This document shows, piece after piece, positions 32,794 through 44,405 of a stretch of DNA of 64,000 nt (positions within the stretch are counted from its first letter, which is position 1; every line of letters starts with the position of its first letter). The position numbers and the translations under genes were made by a program. The notes beneath the pieces are model-generated. The model worked only from the letters and a program-made list of their open reading frames with translations, ran no database searches and had not been told where the DNA came from. Origin of the DNA: Undaria pinnatifida (taxonomy: Eukaryota; Sar; Phaeophyceae; Laminariales; Alariaceae). The DNA lies in NCBI GenBank assembly GCA_012845835.1, contig JABAKD010000009.1, positions 4,688,904 to 4,752,903 on the forward strand, read 5' to 3'.

Positions 32794-34410
32794 TTAGTCA
32801 TTTGACTTATTGAGCACGCAAACCATATAACAATTAGTACCGTTCTCACAACTAACAGCGACACCACCAACAGTTGGGCGCTCATTACGCTTTTTGCACA
32901 CTCTACGCAAACACTGTTTGATTATCCTATCCCCTTCCCGTTTGTCCGTCTGAGGCAACAATCTATCGCCCAATATTAAGATCAATTCCTCGATGCACTC
33001 TACCGATAGCCACCAAACTCTCCCATGTCACATTCGTCAAAATTCGTCATATCCTCCACCAACACATCCTGGTTATCTCCAATTATTTTACTTGTTCCTA
33101 CTGTGTGAGTCCTACTCCCTATTGTTGTGCCACACGAGCGCGAAAACACAAAATGCGCATCAAACGTCCCTCACCTACCGACCACCGGTATAGCAGTTTC
33201 TTGTTCTTGGTGGGTCAAAGTCCCCCACACGAAATACTAATGTCAGCCTTTTCACATTCGCCATTGGGCCGTGGACGTTTTAAGTACAATATATTGAAAT
33301 CACCCCCCCGTAGGTCTTTAAATGATTCTCTTTCTTCACATTAATAGTAAACAATAGCATTTCCCACTTTACAATATATTCTCCTAATTATGGTTTTTAG
33401 CCGCCAAACTTATCTTCGGACGGTACCTCTTTGCGGTCTCCTCCTAAGTCCAGTTCTTTTCTTGGCCACATCACCCCATCTCATTTCCAGCTCGCGTTTT
33501 TCGTTGCTTTCCCCCATACCTCCCTATCAGCTGTGTGTGGCTGGTAACCTCTTTTCTTGTCCATTTCGTTATTTTTATCGATGCTTCAACCTGCGACTGA
33601 GTCTACGATAGTCCTCCGTCAAAACCAGCGATTTTGTATAGCGAACGTTCCTTGCCTGCTCGACGCGAGGAAGGGTGCTATTAACAAAATGTATCCATAT
33701 ACTTCGCATTTCGTTTTGTGCAAAGGCCTGTCGAACGATGACGTCGGGATGTCAAGGGCCAAAGTATTTCAGGAGATACGACCGTGAGCTGGTGGTGTCA
33801 AAACCGGCGATTTCGTTCAAAAGAAGTTAAGGGGGCTACCTTAGAACGACTCTTCTTCGCCTCTCTATTTGTTTTAATGGGTCTATTCAGAGTTCTGCCC
33901 TTAGTACTGTACTACTCGTGTACTTTGAAAGCCTACTGTACTGTCTTTTCAGCTGCTACCATCTGCACTCTCTCCACTTGCTCCACAAACTCCGCGTCCG
34001 CTTCCCATACGTTTCCTGTGCATACTCTCGCCTTAGTACAATCACATTCGTCAGAATACAGATTGTTGTCCTAGTGTCAAGGTGCGAGTCTGCTACGAAC
34101 GCATCAATCTTCTCTACTTGTGACTTGCCCTTTGGTAATACTTTCGTTTCTTGTGTGGCCCATGACCCATCTTTCGAAGTATTTACGCAAACGTGCGCAT
34201 GCTGGCCTACGATTATCAGGTCATCTTCTCCTCAGAGTTCTATTTTGAAATTTTCCTATTCAGCTTGTCTTTGCTAAATATACTTACTGCACACGCATTT
34301 ACGCTCGCTCTCACTGACCCTTTCCTCGTGTACTCTGGTGATTTTTCCATCCGTTTTTGCGATTCTCAGGGTGTTTCTGGGGAAGGAAGGTTAAAGGGTG
34401 GATTGGTCGC
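32794..34410 (-). pseudogene. LINE family A, copy 2 (minus strand, interrupted)
   Basis: Read on the minus strand from 34410: a KCAV-like segment (VNACAVSIFSKDKLNRKISK), VEKIDAFVADSHLDT, ICILTNVIV, EYAGNVWEADAEFVEQVERV (about 34000), QMVAAEKT, then TSSTVLRAEL (about 33900). After an insert it resumes with RNGQEKRLPA, REVWGKATKNASW, LDLGGDRKEV, LVFRVGDFDPP and finally LILGDRLLPQTDKREGDR and KKRNERPTVGGVA (32794-32985). The order is the same as in copies 1 and 3 but the strand is opposite. Stops and frameshifts are frequent. The palm box lies upstream of the preserved part, so this copy is 5'-truncated. It retains the C-terminal tail, which is shifted out of frame in the other copies. Confidence 0.85.
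33598..33832 (+). repeat. 235-bp insert in LINE A copy 2; related to about 43015-43245
   Basis: The LINE frame stops at NREAKKS (near 33840) and picks up at RNGQEKRLP (near 33590), where related copies are continuous. The intervening plus-strand sequence reads QRFCIANVPCLLDARKGAIN, then a CKGLSNDDVG and KVFQEI segment. A minus-strand segment near 43.1 kb reads CKGLSIDEVG and TVFQEMRQG in the same order. It is either a short interspersed element or a fragment of an unknown gene; the family is not known to me. Confidence 0.6.
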
Positions 34411-34729
34411 ATAAATGAATATCAGGTTACTGCATACGTGGTACTAGCAGGCGACGGTGTTGGCAGCGGCGGGGGGGGTTTGTAGCAACTTGAAGATAAC
34501 AGTAATGATTTGGAGCGGCTGCATGGATGGTTAAAGAGGCGAAAAAGAAAAATCACTTGTCGAGTAGAGGTTATAACGCTGGCCGTTTTCAACTTTCAGG
34601 GGGCGGAGAGAGAGGGAGAGGAGAAATGGGGGGGCTGAAGGGGTTGCTATTTATTAGGCTGGGGGGTTAGGTGGATACGATAAAGTAATATCAATTGCAT
34701 GCAAGATGTAGACGCCCAGTAATTATAAA
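34411..34729. other. Purine-rich unrecognised sequence
   Basis: G-rich tracts near 34470 and 34600-34670; no gene seen. Confidence 0.5.
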
Positions 34730-36500
34730 GGTATATGTACGCACGCACACAAAATGTATTTCACGAGTACAGGTAGTACGACAAATGAACACTGGTGGAA
34801 AGTGGTATTAAACAAGGTATATCCGTGATCGGGGTTTTACTTGGGACGTGCGGCGATGGGCTGGCGCACGCTTTTCGCAAATTCCTCTATACGCATCACA
34901 CTCGGAGTAAATGTACGACTTGCTGCAGCCCCGTCTCTCTGAGCCGCACCTTTTCCGCCAGAGGAGGAAACGATCGTGGTTGTCCCTTTCCGCCAAAGAC
35001 ATGACCTTTGTTTCGCCGTACTCGTAGTCGAGAGGTTTTTCATCCATTCGCAATTGGATTTGTAGCGTCAGTTTCGCCGGAGCCGAATTTTATATTGGGC
35101 CGTATTGTCATCGATTATTTTTTGTTTAGGCTGTTTTCTGACGAAGGAGTCTTTTCAACCGTTTAGTTGCATGATGAAACGTCTTTGTCGCATCAGTTGT
35201 ATTTCGTATAGAACCGTGTTTCCCACAAATTGCCCACCACGGCGACTGCAAAGTCCAACCAGTCATCACCCATTGGGGTATAGCCCGGGCTCAAACTTAG
35301 GGTAATGGAGTTGGGATCCTCGGGGGTGTAACAAACTGGTGGTACTGGTGTTGTAAAACACCGCGCGAAGCGTGTCAGTCTTGCTTTTGTGTTGACTCTG
35401 ATGCCTGGAGCCTGTCGCGACGTATTATTACCTCAACTGCGATTCTCTCATTTATGTCTAACGGATAAAGACGCTTGGATGCTATGATGCCCGCCCGAAT
35501 CTAAGTCTTCGTCAACGACCATTGCCCATTGGGTGAAGATTTCGTTTTATTTGCCGTTATCCTTCTTGTAGCTGTCTTCGCACCTCCTAGACGTCGAACC
35601 AGTACGTTATAGCGTTTGTCTACACCGAATATGACCGGATGCCCACCTACAACGAGAGAGGAATTTGGAAGAGTAAGCGGAGCATACTGAGAACATTTTC
35701 GCACTATTTTCGTATATAGTATCCAAACTTTGGACCCGGTGCGTAGTGCAAGGCCGCACCACTGGCCGGAAGCTCAAGTATAACTCGGATGGTGGTGCTG
35801 TTAGGTTGACACTCCAGATATACAACTAAACATGACAGCGCCATGAAGTTGTTTGTTGTATGGTTACGGGAGATGGAACTCCCTATCCATCGCTAAACGG
35901 TATCTTGAAGCGCAAAAAGGGAAACTGGAACTCCCTATCAAGTTGTATTCGACCGCTTCATGTGCCAAAATAATAATGATGCGACCACAGCGGTACAACA
36001 CCTCCGAAAATCTCATATTGAGTTTCCAAACACAAATTCGCTCATACCGTGCACTTTGACTGACATAACATGACGTACGTTAGACAATGATAATGCCCAA
36101 CAAAATTGTGGTCAGGTTCGACACGATCTACTACGTGTATCGACCTGTCAACAATGAATATTTGCAGCAGCCGCATCTTGACCTACGTATGTTCAACCTA
36201 ACCACACACCGCGCGCTACGCGATCGATTGAAAATGCACAACTGCAGAAGCCTAGATCACGGAATGTGTATTTCATTACAATCGCCACCAGTGAACGCGA
36301 GCATTAACCCCAGAGAAACTCCGCCCAAACACGGGCTCGGCGACAAAACGCCACCTGTGGCTACGTCAGAGTTTGTAATCGTCCTACGCAGAAATTCTAA
36401 GACAGAAAGACTGCTAGTTCAGAACCTAGAAAACCAAAAAAGATGTAGCTCAAAATCCCGGACCCCACAAACCCACAGCATGATCACAAATGGCAAAAAC
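34730..36500. repeat. Segmental-duplication block A5, distal part (matches 56140-57500)
   Basis: Shared phrases are ACTTGGGACGTGCGGCG, GCGCACGC, TCTGTGCGGCACC-like sequence, GTACTCGTAGTCGA and AACCAGTCATCA. Similarity is patchy from 35800 to 36450. A 251-codon plus-strand frame (36087-36842) crosses it but is opposed by better-supported minus-strand gypsy sequence, so I do not call it. Confidence 0.6.
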
Positions 36501-36504
36501 ATTT

Positions 36505-37260
36505 CGATGTATGAATCCGGGCTTCTTCGATCCGCCTTTGACCGCAACGCCTTTATCTATTTCGCAATACGCCTTTTTGCGTATGGGTCCACGTCGGACA
36601 CTTGCCGCAGGTGCTCACCGCCTCTTTCATTGCTTCCCACGCCAGCTCGACGCCGATCGTCTTCGTCAGCGGGTGGCAGTCGCTACAAGACTTCCGCATT
36701 CCACGTTAGGCAATTACGGTCTGATATAGCTTCACCCACACCATCCTTTAACCTCGTTGTAGCCTCACGATTATGTGCTCCACGCGTGCGGGTGGGTGCC
36801 CCTGTATCGCATGACGGAATACTTTATGTTTCTTGCGAATAACAATATCGCGCAACATCTTGGCACATGTCGCTGGGAAACCATGGTCGACCGCGTCATC
36901 GATCAACGCCTCAAACACGTTCACATCACCCCGCGCCCCAACGCCGGGATCCTGTAAATTCATGGGTCGTTGAGACGGCAGTGTCAGCGTGACGGCATCG
37001 TGTACCTCACCTGGCGCATCGACGCCTGGGCCGAACGACATGATAGCAATCGCCAACTACCGCCAAGCCCCAACGTTGCGCTCACCCATAGCATGAGCTG
37101 TAACGTCTACCCCAACTCCACCTTGACCTCTACACGCCTTCCCTACCGATGCCTCGAACTGAGTCTCAACGTAGATGTCGCGGTTCTCTCCCAGAGGCTT
37201 CTCCCTGATAATCACCACATGCACCCCCGAGCGAACGCGATTCTAAGCACTGTAAACCGG
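36505..37260 (-). pseudogene. Ty3/gypsy-like pol fragment, copy A
   Basis: The minus strand shows a protease-to-polymerase linker: FGPGVDAPGEVHDAVTLTL, then VFEALIDDAVDHGFP, CAKMLRDIVIRKKHKVFRHA, and HPPARVEHIIVRLQRG (36748-37056). The G/H-P-P-A-R-V-E-x-(M/I) phrase followed by a basic strand just before the fingers is characteristic of gypsy-type pol linkers. Downstream sequence that should give the palm is not recognisable. The upstream end runs into the assembly gap. A second copy in the same order lies at 57505-58480. This is a dead remnant; the superfamily call rests on the linker motif. Confidence 0.6.
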
Positions 37261-37320
37261 TACAGTCCCCATGAGGTGTCGATCGTGAACTAGAGTGGAC
37301 ACGATGGGTCCAAAGATCAC

Positions 37321-37820
37321 NNNNNNNNNNNNNNNNNNNNNNNNNNNNNNNNNNNNNNNNNNNNNNNNNNNNNNNNNNNNNNNNNNNNNNNNNNNNNNNN
37401 NNNNNNNNNNNNNNNNNNNNNNNNNNNNNNNNNNNNNNNNNNNNNNNNNNNNNNNNNNNNNNNNNNNNNNNNNNNNNNNNNNNNNNNNNNNNNNNNNNNN
37501 NNNNNNNNNNNNNNNNNNNNNNNNNNNNNNNNNNNNNNNNNNNNNNNNNNNNNNNNNNNNNNNNNNNNNNNNNNNNNNNNNNNNNNNNNNNNNNNNNNNN
37601 NNNNNNNNNNNNNNNNNNNNNNNNNNNNNNNNNNNNNNNNNNNNNNNNNNNNNNNNNNNNNNNNNNNNNNNNNNNNNNNNNNNNNNNNNNNNNNNNNNNN
37701 NNNNNNNNNNNNNNNNNNNNNNNNNNNNNNNNNNNNNNNNNNNNNNNNNNNNNNNNNNNNNNNNNNNNNNNNNNNNNNNNNNNNNNNNNNNNNNNNNNNN
37801 NNNNNNNNNNNNNNNNNNNN
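37321..37820. other. Assembly gap, exactly 500 N
   Basis: A round 500-base run of N, conventional for a gap of unknown length. It is followed at once by C-rich sequence (37821-37871). Frames crossing it have no meaning. Confidence 0.99.
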
Positions 37821-38335
37821 CCCCCGCCCCCCGCCCCCCCCCCGCCCCAACCCCCCCCCCCCCCCCCCCCCAATAATAAACTGGTGCCAAAACCGTCAGA
37901 TTTATCCCCTCGAAAGGATTATAGCTTACATGCACAAATTGCCCCTCCCCCCCCCCCCCCCCCCCTCCAAACCCGCTCGCTTTAGATCAAAATCAGGCCC
38001 CCACGTCCTTCAAAACTCCGCCCCACCCCCCTCACCGGTTATTCGACTTACAAGATTCACTTGATAAAAGATACATTTCCTTCACAGCTGTCAGATTTTG
38101 TCCCCCTCAGAAACGGGTTCTATAGTTTCATCGCACAGACTGACATAATCACCCTGTTGACCCTGATAGCTACACTGTAGTTGTAAGGGGAGTCGCCGAC
38201 CTATATCCTTAATGAGGACACACAACTCGTAATGCGCGCGATCGGAGTATCACACACAGCTTCCAAAGATGAGTTTCGACGAAATCTTCGATCTCACAGC
38301 TGGAGTGTATTTTCATTTTTATAATATTAGCCATG
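37821..38335. mobile_element. Foldback arm FB3
   Basis: After the C run it matches the complement of 5420-5890 closely: CCAATAATAAACTGGTGCCA, CCAAACCCGCTCGCTTTAG, TTATTCGACTTACAAGATTC, CACAGCTGTCAGATTTTGTC, ATCACCCTGTTGACCCTGAT, CTACACTGTAGTTGTAAGGG and CACAGCTGGAGTGTATTTTC. The other arm is not present on the right, so the partner may be inside the gap or lost. Confidence 0.8.
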
Positions 38336-38620
38336 TCAAAAACTAATGGTAACTACACGGTTGTACCTATCGATTCAGATATTCTTTTTTTCGACCAATG
38401 TACAATGAGAAATTATGAAGCTGTTAACACGTGTTTACTACACCTAAAACTAAGTTGTATACTACATGTAAAGTCAAACTTCTAGAAAAAAAAATATTAC
38501 CAGGCTGATAATAAAAAGGCATGTCGTCTGCTACAACAGTCCAGATTTGTCCCATTTTAAGATTAATAGTTTCTGCGCACATATGAAGTGTCTCGCGCTC
38601 ACGCCATCCCCGCCGGATCT
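38336..38620. other. AT-rich unrecognised sequence
   Basis: No gene or array seen. Confidence 0.5.
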
Positions 38621-38945
38621 CCCTTGTTTCAAACGCCCCACCAAGGTCGAAATCTGCCAGAGCAGTTTACACTACCAAACCAGTTGATAGCACCTCATTA
38701 TCTTTGTAGCCATCCATGCCGTAAGTCCAACTCATTTCCGCCCCCCTCCCGTCCACTTTTGTTTTTCGCACCTTATTGTTCAAACGCTCCACCTACAATC
38801 GAAATTGGCCAGAGTAATAACAGCTCTTCGCCTTTTATGTCACGTCATTATCTTTTTAGCCATCCATGGCGTGGGTTTCATTCATTCCACCCCCCCGCTC
38901 CCTCAACCTTCCCTCCTTCCCTATCCACCTGCACGAGCGGCTAGA
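38621..38945. repeat. Foldback terminal block, two degenerate copies
   Basis: The series CAAACGCYCCACC, GAAATYTGCCAGAG-like, ATTATCTTTGTAGCCATCCA and a C-rich tract occurs at about 38629-38735 and again at 38790-38880. The same block ends the arms near 4710-4815, 39865-39970 and, inverted, 50345-50420. Confidence 0.7.
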
Positions 38946-39654
38946 CATTATAACACACGAATATAGCAAGCCGCTATGAGCTGGACCAGCCTTTAAAACT
39001 CGTTTTCACTTCATGGCCGTTTTCCTATCGTTTAAAAAAGTATTTCGACGCCAGATTTTGCAGCTGTGCGTCTGGGTCGGTACCGCGTTTGATGGCGTTG
39101 GATTCTTTCAATCCAAGTTTTTCGTCGAGAAATTACAAATCGAATAAATCCCCGTCACCCCTGAAGGTATATCGATACTGAAGTCTATGCGGAGAATCCT
39201 GTAAAATGTTGTACGTTGCGTATGTATGCCGCTGAAGCTGGGTGTAAGTGTTTGTTTGAGGCAACGGAAACGATCGATACCCGTCTTATCGTGTTATTTC
39301 CTTCTCTGTCAAGAGATATGGCGCGCAAAATATCCCAATCCAATTTCAAGAACTACGATGCGAGATACAAAATATGTTTTGCGCAGCGCAGTTTTGCGAT
39401 TTTTGACCTGAAATTTTGACACGTGATTCGAATGTATTTGTCCAAGCCTTCAAGCGGGACCCCCCAAAAAAAGTATTTTCAACGTATATTTCGGTCAATT
39501 TCTAGGTGGGCGTTTCACTCAAACGGTCATAATTTTACCTCATCGACTTTTTTTTCCTGGGTTCCAGCTTGAAAGCCTCGACACATGCGCTTCGAAGCAC
39601 GGGTCGAAATTTCACGTCTAAAATGGCAAAACTGCGATGCGCGAATCCATTCAA
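38946..39654. other. Unrecognised sequence with a 40-bp inverted repeat
   Basis: 39381-39420 and 39603-39642 are inverted copies (about 34 of 40 positions), built around GCAGTTTTGCGAT and its complement. No gene recognised; an 67-codon plus-strand frame at 39216-39419 has no motif. Confidence 0.55.
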
Positions 39655-39790
39655 CTGTCCTGACTGGCTCTAAGCCAGACCAGCTCGTAAATATATGCGA
39701 AATACGGGCGATCGGGGTATCACACACAAGCTTGCAAAGACGAGTTTCGACCAAATTCTCGATCTCACAGGTGGAGAATGTTTTTTAAAA
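39655..39790. mobile_element. Foldback fragment FB5 (inner arm)
   Basis: Contains ACGGGCGATCGGGGTATCAC, GCTTGCAAAGACGAGTTTCG and ATCTCACAGGTGGAG, the innermost part of an arm, then an AT-rich run. Confidence 0.75.
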
Positions 39791-39859
39791 ATATATATGA
39801 CCTAAACCTCTTCAGAACCCTCCACCCCCCGCACTCCTGTTCTTTCATTTTGTCGTCCG

Positions 39860-40645
39860 GCTCCCTCTTGCTCAAACGCTCCACCTAATATTGAAATCCG
39901 CCAAAGTAATAAACACTTCCACGCACTTTACATCACCTCATCATCTCTCTAGAGCCATCCATGCCGCTGCTGCAATTCACTCCTCGCCCCCACTTCCAAC
40001 GCCCCCTCCTTCGCCACCACCCACATCATCGCCTAGACCTAGCACCACGCGTATAGTGAGCCCCTATCTATGCGATCTATAGATGTCCAAAAATCCTTTG
40101 CGCCCCCCCCCCTTCTCTCCCCCACCCCCTCGAAAGCTCCGCCCTCTCCTCATCGTTTGTACGACTTACAGGATACACACATGATAAACTAGTGCAGTCA
40201 TCCCAGAAACGTCAGATTTATCCCCTGATAGATTTATAGTGTTTACGCACAGATTTAGCCGCCACGCCCGTTTCACCCTCCCCCCCCACCCCTCCGCCCC
40301 GTCTTGACCAAACCAAGCCTCCCACGTCCTTCAAAGATTTGCCCTCCCCTCACCGGTTATTCGACTTACAGAAGTCACTTGATAAACGGATGCATTTCCT
40401 TCCACGGCTGTCAGATTTTGTCCCCCTATAAAACGGGGTTTATTGTTTCCGCGCACAGACTGAACAACATCACCCTGTTGACACTGATAATTATACCGTT
40501 GGTTCAAAAAGAGTCAACGACTTATGCAATTAATGAGGACACCCAACCCGTAATATGCGCGGTCGGAGTATCATACACAGCTTGCAAAGTTGAATTTCGA
40601 CAGAATATTCTATCTCACAGCTGGAGTGTATCTATATTATTGATA
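39860..40645. mobile_element. Foldback arm FB6, nearly complete single arm
   Basis: From outside to inside it has the terminal block (CAAACGCTCCACCTAATATT, GCCATCCATGCCG, CTAGACCTAGCACCACGCG) and a first sub-repeat (GATAAACTAGTGCAG, CGTCAGATTTATCCCC). A second sub-repeat follows (GTTATTCGACTTACAG, GATAAACGGATGCAT, GTCAGATTTTGTCCCC), then CATCACCCTGTTGACACTG, TTAATGAGGACACCC and ATCTCACAGCTGGAGTGTAT. This arm shows the whole plan of the family: terminal block, two sub-repeats, core. Confidence 0.8.
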
Positions 40646-41084
40646 GAAAATGCAGCACAAACGTTAAAAACATAGGAAACCAAAGTGAAGAACTATTCTC
40701 AGTCAAGTAATGCCGTCGCGGAGAAACTTCGCGTGGTACCCGAAGATAGCTATTTTTCCGAAACGGGTGTACCCTAAATATTACCTAAGCCAAAAGAGAA
40801 GGGCCGGCCCACGTTTGACATGCGTTGCGGGGCATTCAGGTGCGCACGCGAAAGAGTCGGCATTGGGCTGGAAAAACACCGCCGACGTCCCTAGCAGTGT
40901 TTGACGCAATACTTTTGTGGATGGTCGACTTTCAACTGTCAGCGGTAAACTGTCAAGCCATTTCAAGCGGTTGCGAATATCCGATGGACTACTCACTCGT
41001 GATATGGATGGGGACGTTCAGGGTTTTGTGTGACGTCGCCAAGACCGCGAGAAAATGAGCTACCAGGTAGTTAAATTCAACAAT
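40646..41084. other. Unrecognised sequence
   Basis: Opposed short frames on both strands (40710-41058), with no motif. Confidence 0.5.
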
Positions 41085-41205
41085 GATCGATGAGCAGCGG
41101 GAAACCTGGAACCACAGCACGTAAATAGAGTGGGAAAGTTCTGGGGAGGAGATGGGTCGACACGCGTGCGACCACGGCTTGTCTACAATACAGGGGAAAA
41201 AGGGC
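41085..41205 (+). mobile_element. SINE fragment (3' part of the element at 55535-55843)
   Basis: Shares CGATGAGCAGCGGGA, GGGTCGACACGCGTGCGACC and ACCACGGCTTGTC in order with the tail half of the tRNA-derived SINE. The tRNA-like head and the poly(A) tail are missing. Confidence 0.65.
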
Positions 41206-42920
41206 GAGGGACGCACGAAGCGCATATCAAATGTTTCACACATCCACGACAATGCACAATACACGATGAAGCCATGTAGCACGCGCTTCAACATGGGTGA
41301 GTAGCACATACACCTTCACATAAGGACCTCTACGCGTATATCTCATCCATTTTATGACTTTCGGGTGCTAATATTGCACATCTTCGCTATCGAACAACAT
41401 CGAACCACTGATCACTAGAAACACGAAAGTGCATCCTTATCAACAATCCAACGGACAACTACTGCAGGTCAGTACCAAGCACGGCATCATAACGGAATCG
41501 AGCAGTTTTTCAGCTATACCCCGTGCATTGATTACTCCAACATCACCGTGGAGGTCAACACGTGTTACCTGGAGGATCCTCACTGGAGGAGGTCTGTCCC
41601 GCACCCAGAAACGGACTTACATCAAAGTGGTAGTGGGATCCGAATCGTGCACCAGCTAGCGTTGGGCTGCGACAGCAACTGAGTTACATTGACACACGAC
41701 GCGTATGCAAATACGTATAACTGTGGTGAGCTAAACCTTTATTTTTCCCCATCCGCCGGAGGATAGAAATAAAAAAAGATAGTGCAGCCCGATGAAACTC
41801 GCCAAGGCGCAGGATATGAAAAAAGCGAAATAATGTGAAGAAATAAAACCTTCGGACGATTGGGGTTGAAGAAAGAAACCAGTTATTGAGAAAGGAAATT
41901 TGGCCATGTATGCTACTCCTTTGAACGTAGCACGTGTCCCAGTTCCAAGGCGGTAATAGTCGATTATCGTGCCCACCACCGACGCTGTTAACAGCTACCG
42001 CAAGGTATTTAAACATGAAATCCTTGATTAATGAAATGGTTTGCTTGGGGCTCATCACCAACGCTACAATGTGTCACGGCAGCCAGTCATCACGAAGTTG
42101 AATATATCCGTACCAAAAAATGAATGACGAAAGGGGGAAAAAGACACCTAAGAACAAACAAAAAGCCTGACCCGCGGGCTACGCTTCTTTTGCGGGAGAG
42201 GACGGTGCGCAATATATAGAAAAAAGTACACAGGCTCTCAATTTTCCGATTCTCTGACATCAGTAACCTGGCTTCCCTTTTACTTTGTATTTTGTGGGGC
42301 GCTGTTGACGGCTGTACCGGCAACTACTTTGTTTAGGGAGGGCGGTGTATACTAACGTCGGTATAAGGCCTCTCGACTACTTTGGGCTGAGGCGCCCCTC
42401 GCGTCAAATCATAACACACGAATAAAGTGCTAACTTTGTGGCATCATTCGCTCCTTATGTGGCTTAAACAAATGTATCGCAAGTTTATGCGTACGGGTTT
42501 ACAGCCTAGGATTTCACTCAGTCTTTAAAGTTCCTGAACTCGAAATGAAGCGAATGAGAAAATGTATGGACAGATGCCGCCCCCACCTTAGCATGCGTCG
42601 TGGTTTTTATAGGCTATAGACTATAGGCTTGCCAACTGTGTGGCGGTTTGATATTCGTCACTTGGGGACCTCCGTACATCTCACTCACGGCAGAAACAAT
42701 GTTTTTAATAGATTTTGATTGTGCAATTTGCCGAACAAACCCATGCCGTAGGCATAAAGCCAACGGTTTGTGCTTTGCTCTGGCTGCTCACGGTCTACCC
42801 TGATAGGGACACATACATCTAAAGAAGCGCGAAATCCCCGATCGTAAATCGAATACAATGTGCGTATAGCCCATTTGCGGTTGCATCTATCAATTGCCTA
42901 GAAAGAGTGAGGGAGGAGGG
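41206..42920. other. Unrecognised sequence
   Basis: A plus-strand stretch at 41450-41660 stays open in more than one phase, and a minus-strand frame of 125 codons lies at 41684-42061 (opens MVMSPKQTISLIKDF). I recognise neither. No repeats are shared with other parts of the window. Confidence 0.45.
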
Positions 42921-42924
42921 CATG

Positions 42925-43275
42925 CTACGTAACCGGGATTCGAGACACTGCTGGGAGGGATCGCGAGTAGTGCGAAGAACATAGATAACATGAAGAAGGA
43001 AGCACCCCCCTAACCTTTCCATAGCAAAAAACGGTTTCAAAACTAGCTCCTTGTCGCATCTCTTGAAATACAGTGTCCCTGAACACCCCGACCTCATCGA
43101 TCGATAGACCTTTGCACTCAAGAAAATACCTGGTACATGGATACTTCTCATTCAATAGTAACCTCCCTTGTGTCGAGCGGACCATAGAACGTTCGTTAAT
43201 ACGTATCGCTGGTTTTTGGGTAGGATTATCGCAGCAACAGTCCAAGAAGAACAAAACAAAAAGGAAATTCTCCAA
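42925..43275 (-). pseudogene. Unknown conserved reading frame, copy of the LINE insert
   Basis: A 116-codon frame opens MENFLFVLFFLDCCC and contains KYPCTRYFLECKGLSIDEVG and TVFQEMRQG. The middle third matches the 235-bp insert at 33598-33832 both in DNA and in peptide order, although the two DNAs differ a good deal. Conservation of the peptide order suggests descent from a coding sequence. The hydrophobic start could be a signal-like segment, or chance. No family recognised. Confidence 0.4.
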
Positions 43276-44198
43276 CCGTCAACGGGGGTCGTGATGTAGT
43301 TCGGGTGAAGCTTACCATTTTCTATTGCATTTTTGAGGAAAAGGCGGTAGATGCAAAATAATTAGGAGACAGAGGGGAACATCTCCAGGGATCTCGATGG
43401 GTCATGCATGCCTCAGCCCGGGGGTCGGGTCAGGTATTTCTTCCAGAGTCACAGGTCGAGAGCGCGTGCTACGTACGATCGGGGTGGCTGTTTGTCGCCA
43501 GTATGTACCAGGTACAGTCTTATGAATGACGAGATTTCTGAACACTCAACTCTTGACCGTCAGAATCATGCCTTGTTTTGAAAAAGGTCTTGTGGTATAA
43601 CCTGGGCCATACGATTAATCGTCGGACACCGTACCAATGCCCCCGCCCCCCCCCCCCCCCCATCTTTGGAGCTGGGATATTGCAGGTGAAAATACAGCCG
43701 GGAGCGTTGACTGCGACACCGGAGCGGTTTCTGAAACATTATTTCAAGGCTTTTGGCCACCCAGGGCAGCACGAAAAAGAAATTCAAAACACACACACCT
43801 CTCACACGCGGAGCGAAAACAAACATAGGGAAAAGCCCACTCATCACACACGCACACAGCTATAGCGGGGCCGCAGCAGGCGTTGGTCATAGGGAACTAA
43901 TCGCGACTGATGGTAACGTGAACTCGAAATATGATAACACCCGCGACCGAGAGGATGACGTAGGGGCTGGTGGCGGTGCCAGCGATGAAGCCATCAAGCT
44001 GTCGCGATGTGCGTTTGCGGCGCAAATGATTTATGTTTGAGATACAGGGGTGGTGGTGAGGGGTGGGAATGTTCATGGCTTGCGCGCTAAAAGCGATGTG
44101 GGCCTTTGATCTCGGGCCGCAGCACCGAGAGATCGAAATGATATCATGTTGTAGCCATTTTGATTTTTTCGTAAAACGTTTGATTCATGACTAAACGG
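43276..44198. other. Unrecognised sequence with a C run
   Basis: A C run at about 43648-43662, CA-rich stretches near 43790-43860, and open but motif-free plus-strand frames (43578-44040). Confidence 0.5.
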
Positions 44199-44405
44199 TT
44201 GCCTCACCGGTGCACCGGTAAACAGGGCTGTGTCTTTCCTATTCATTAAGAGGCGAGCCCATCATCGTCCTGTACACACCAGCACGAGCTGTTACAAACA
44301 CTGAATGATTGCCTCCCCTGTGCACCGGTTATCAGGGTTGTCATTCCACGTCATCAAGAGGGGAGCTCATCGTCATCCAATACACATCAGCACGAGCTGT
44401 ATAAA
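44199..44405. repeat. Two tandem units of about 110 bp
   Basis: TTGCCTCACCGGTGCACCGG at 44199 and TTGCCTCCCCTGTGCACCGG at 44309. Both units continue with a CATCAAGAGG-type phrase and CAGCACGAGCTGT. Confidence 0.85.

Noticed and set aside
36087..36842. 251-codon plus-strand open frame, the longest free of N
   Set aside because: No family motif; it lies opposite gypsy-like sequence with recognisable motifs and is not kept open in the duplicate copy.
37166..37935. Long open frames of 177-235 codons
   Set aside because: They are open only because they run through 500 N.
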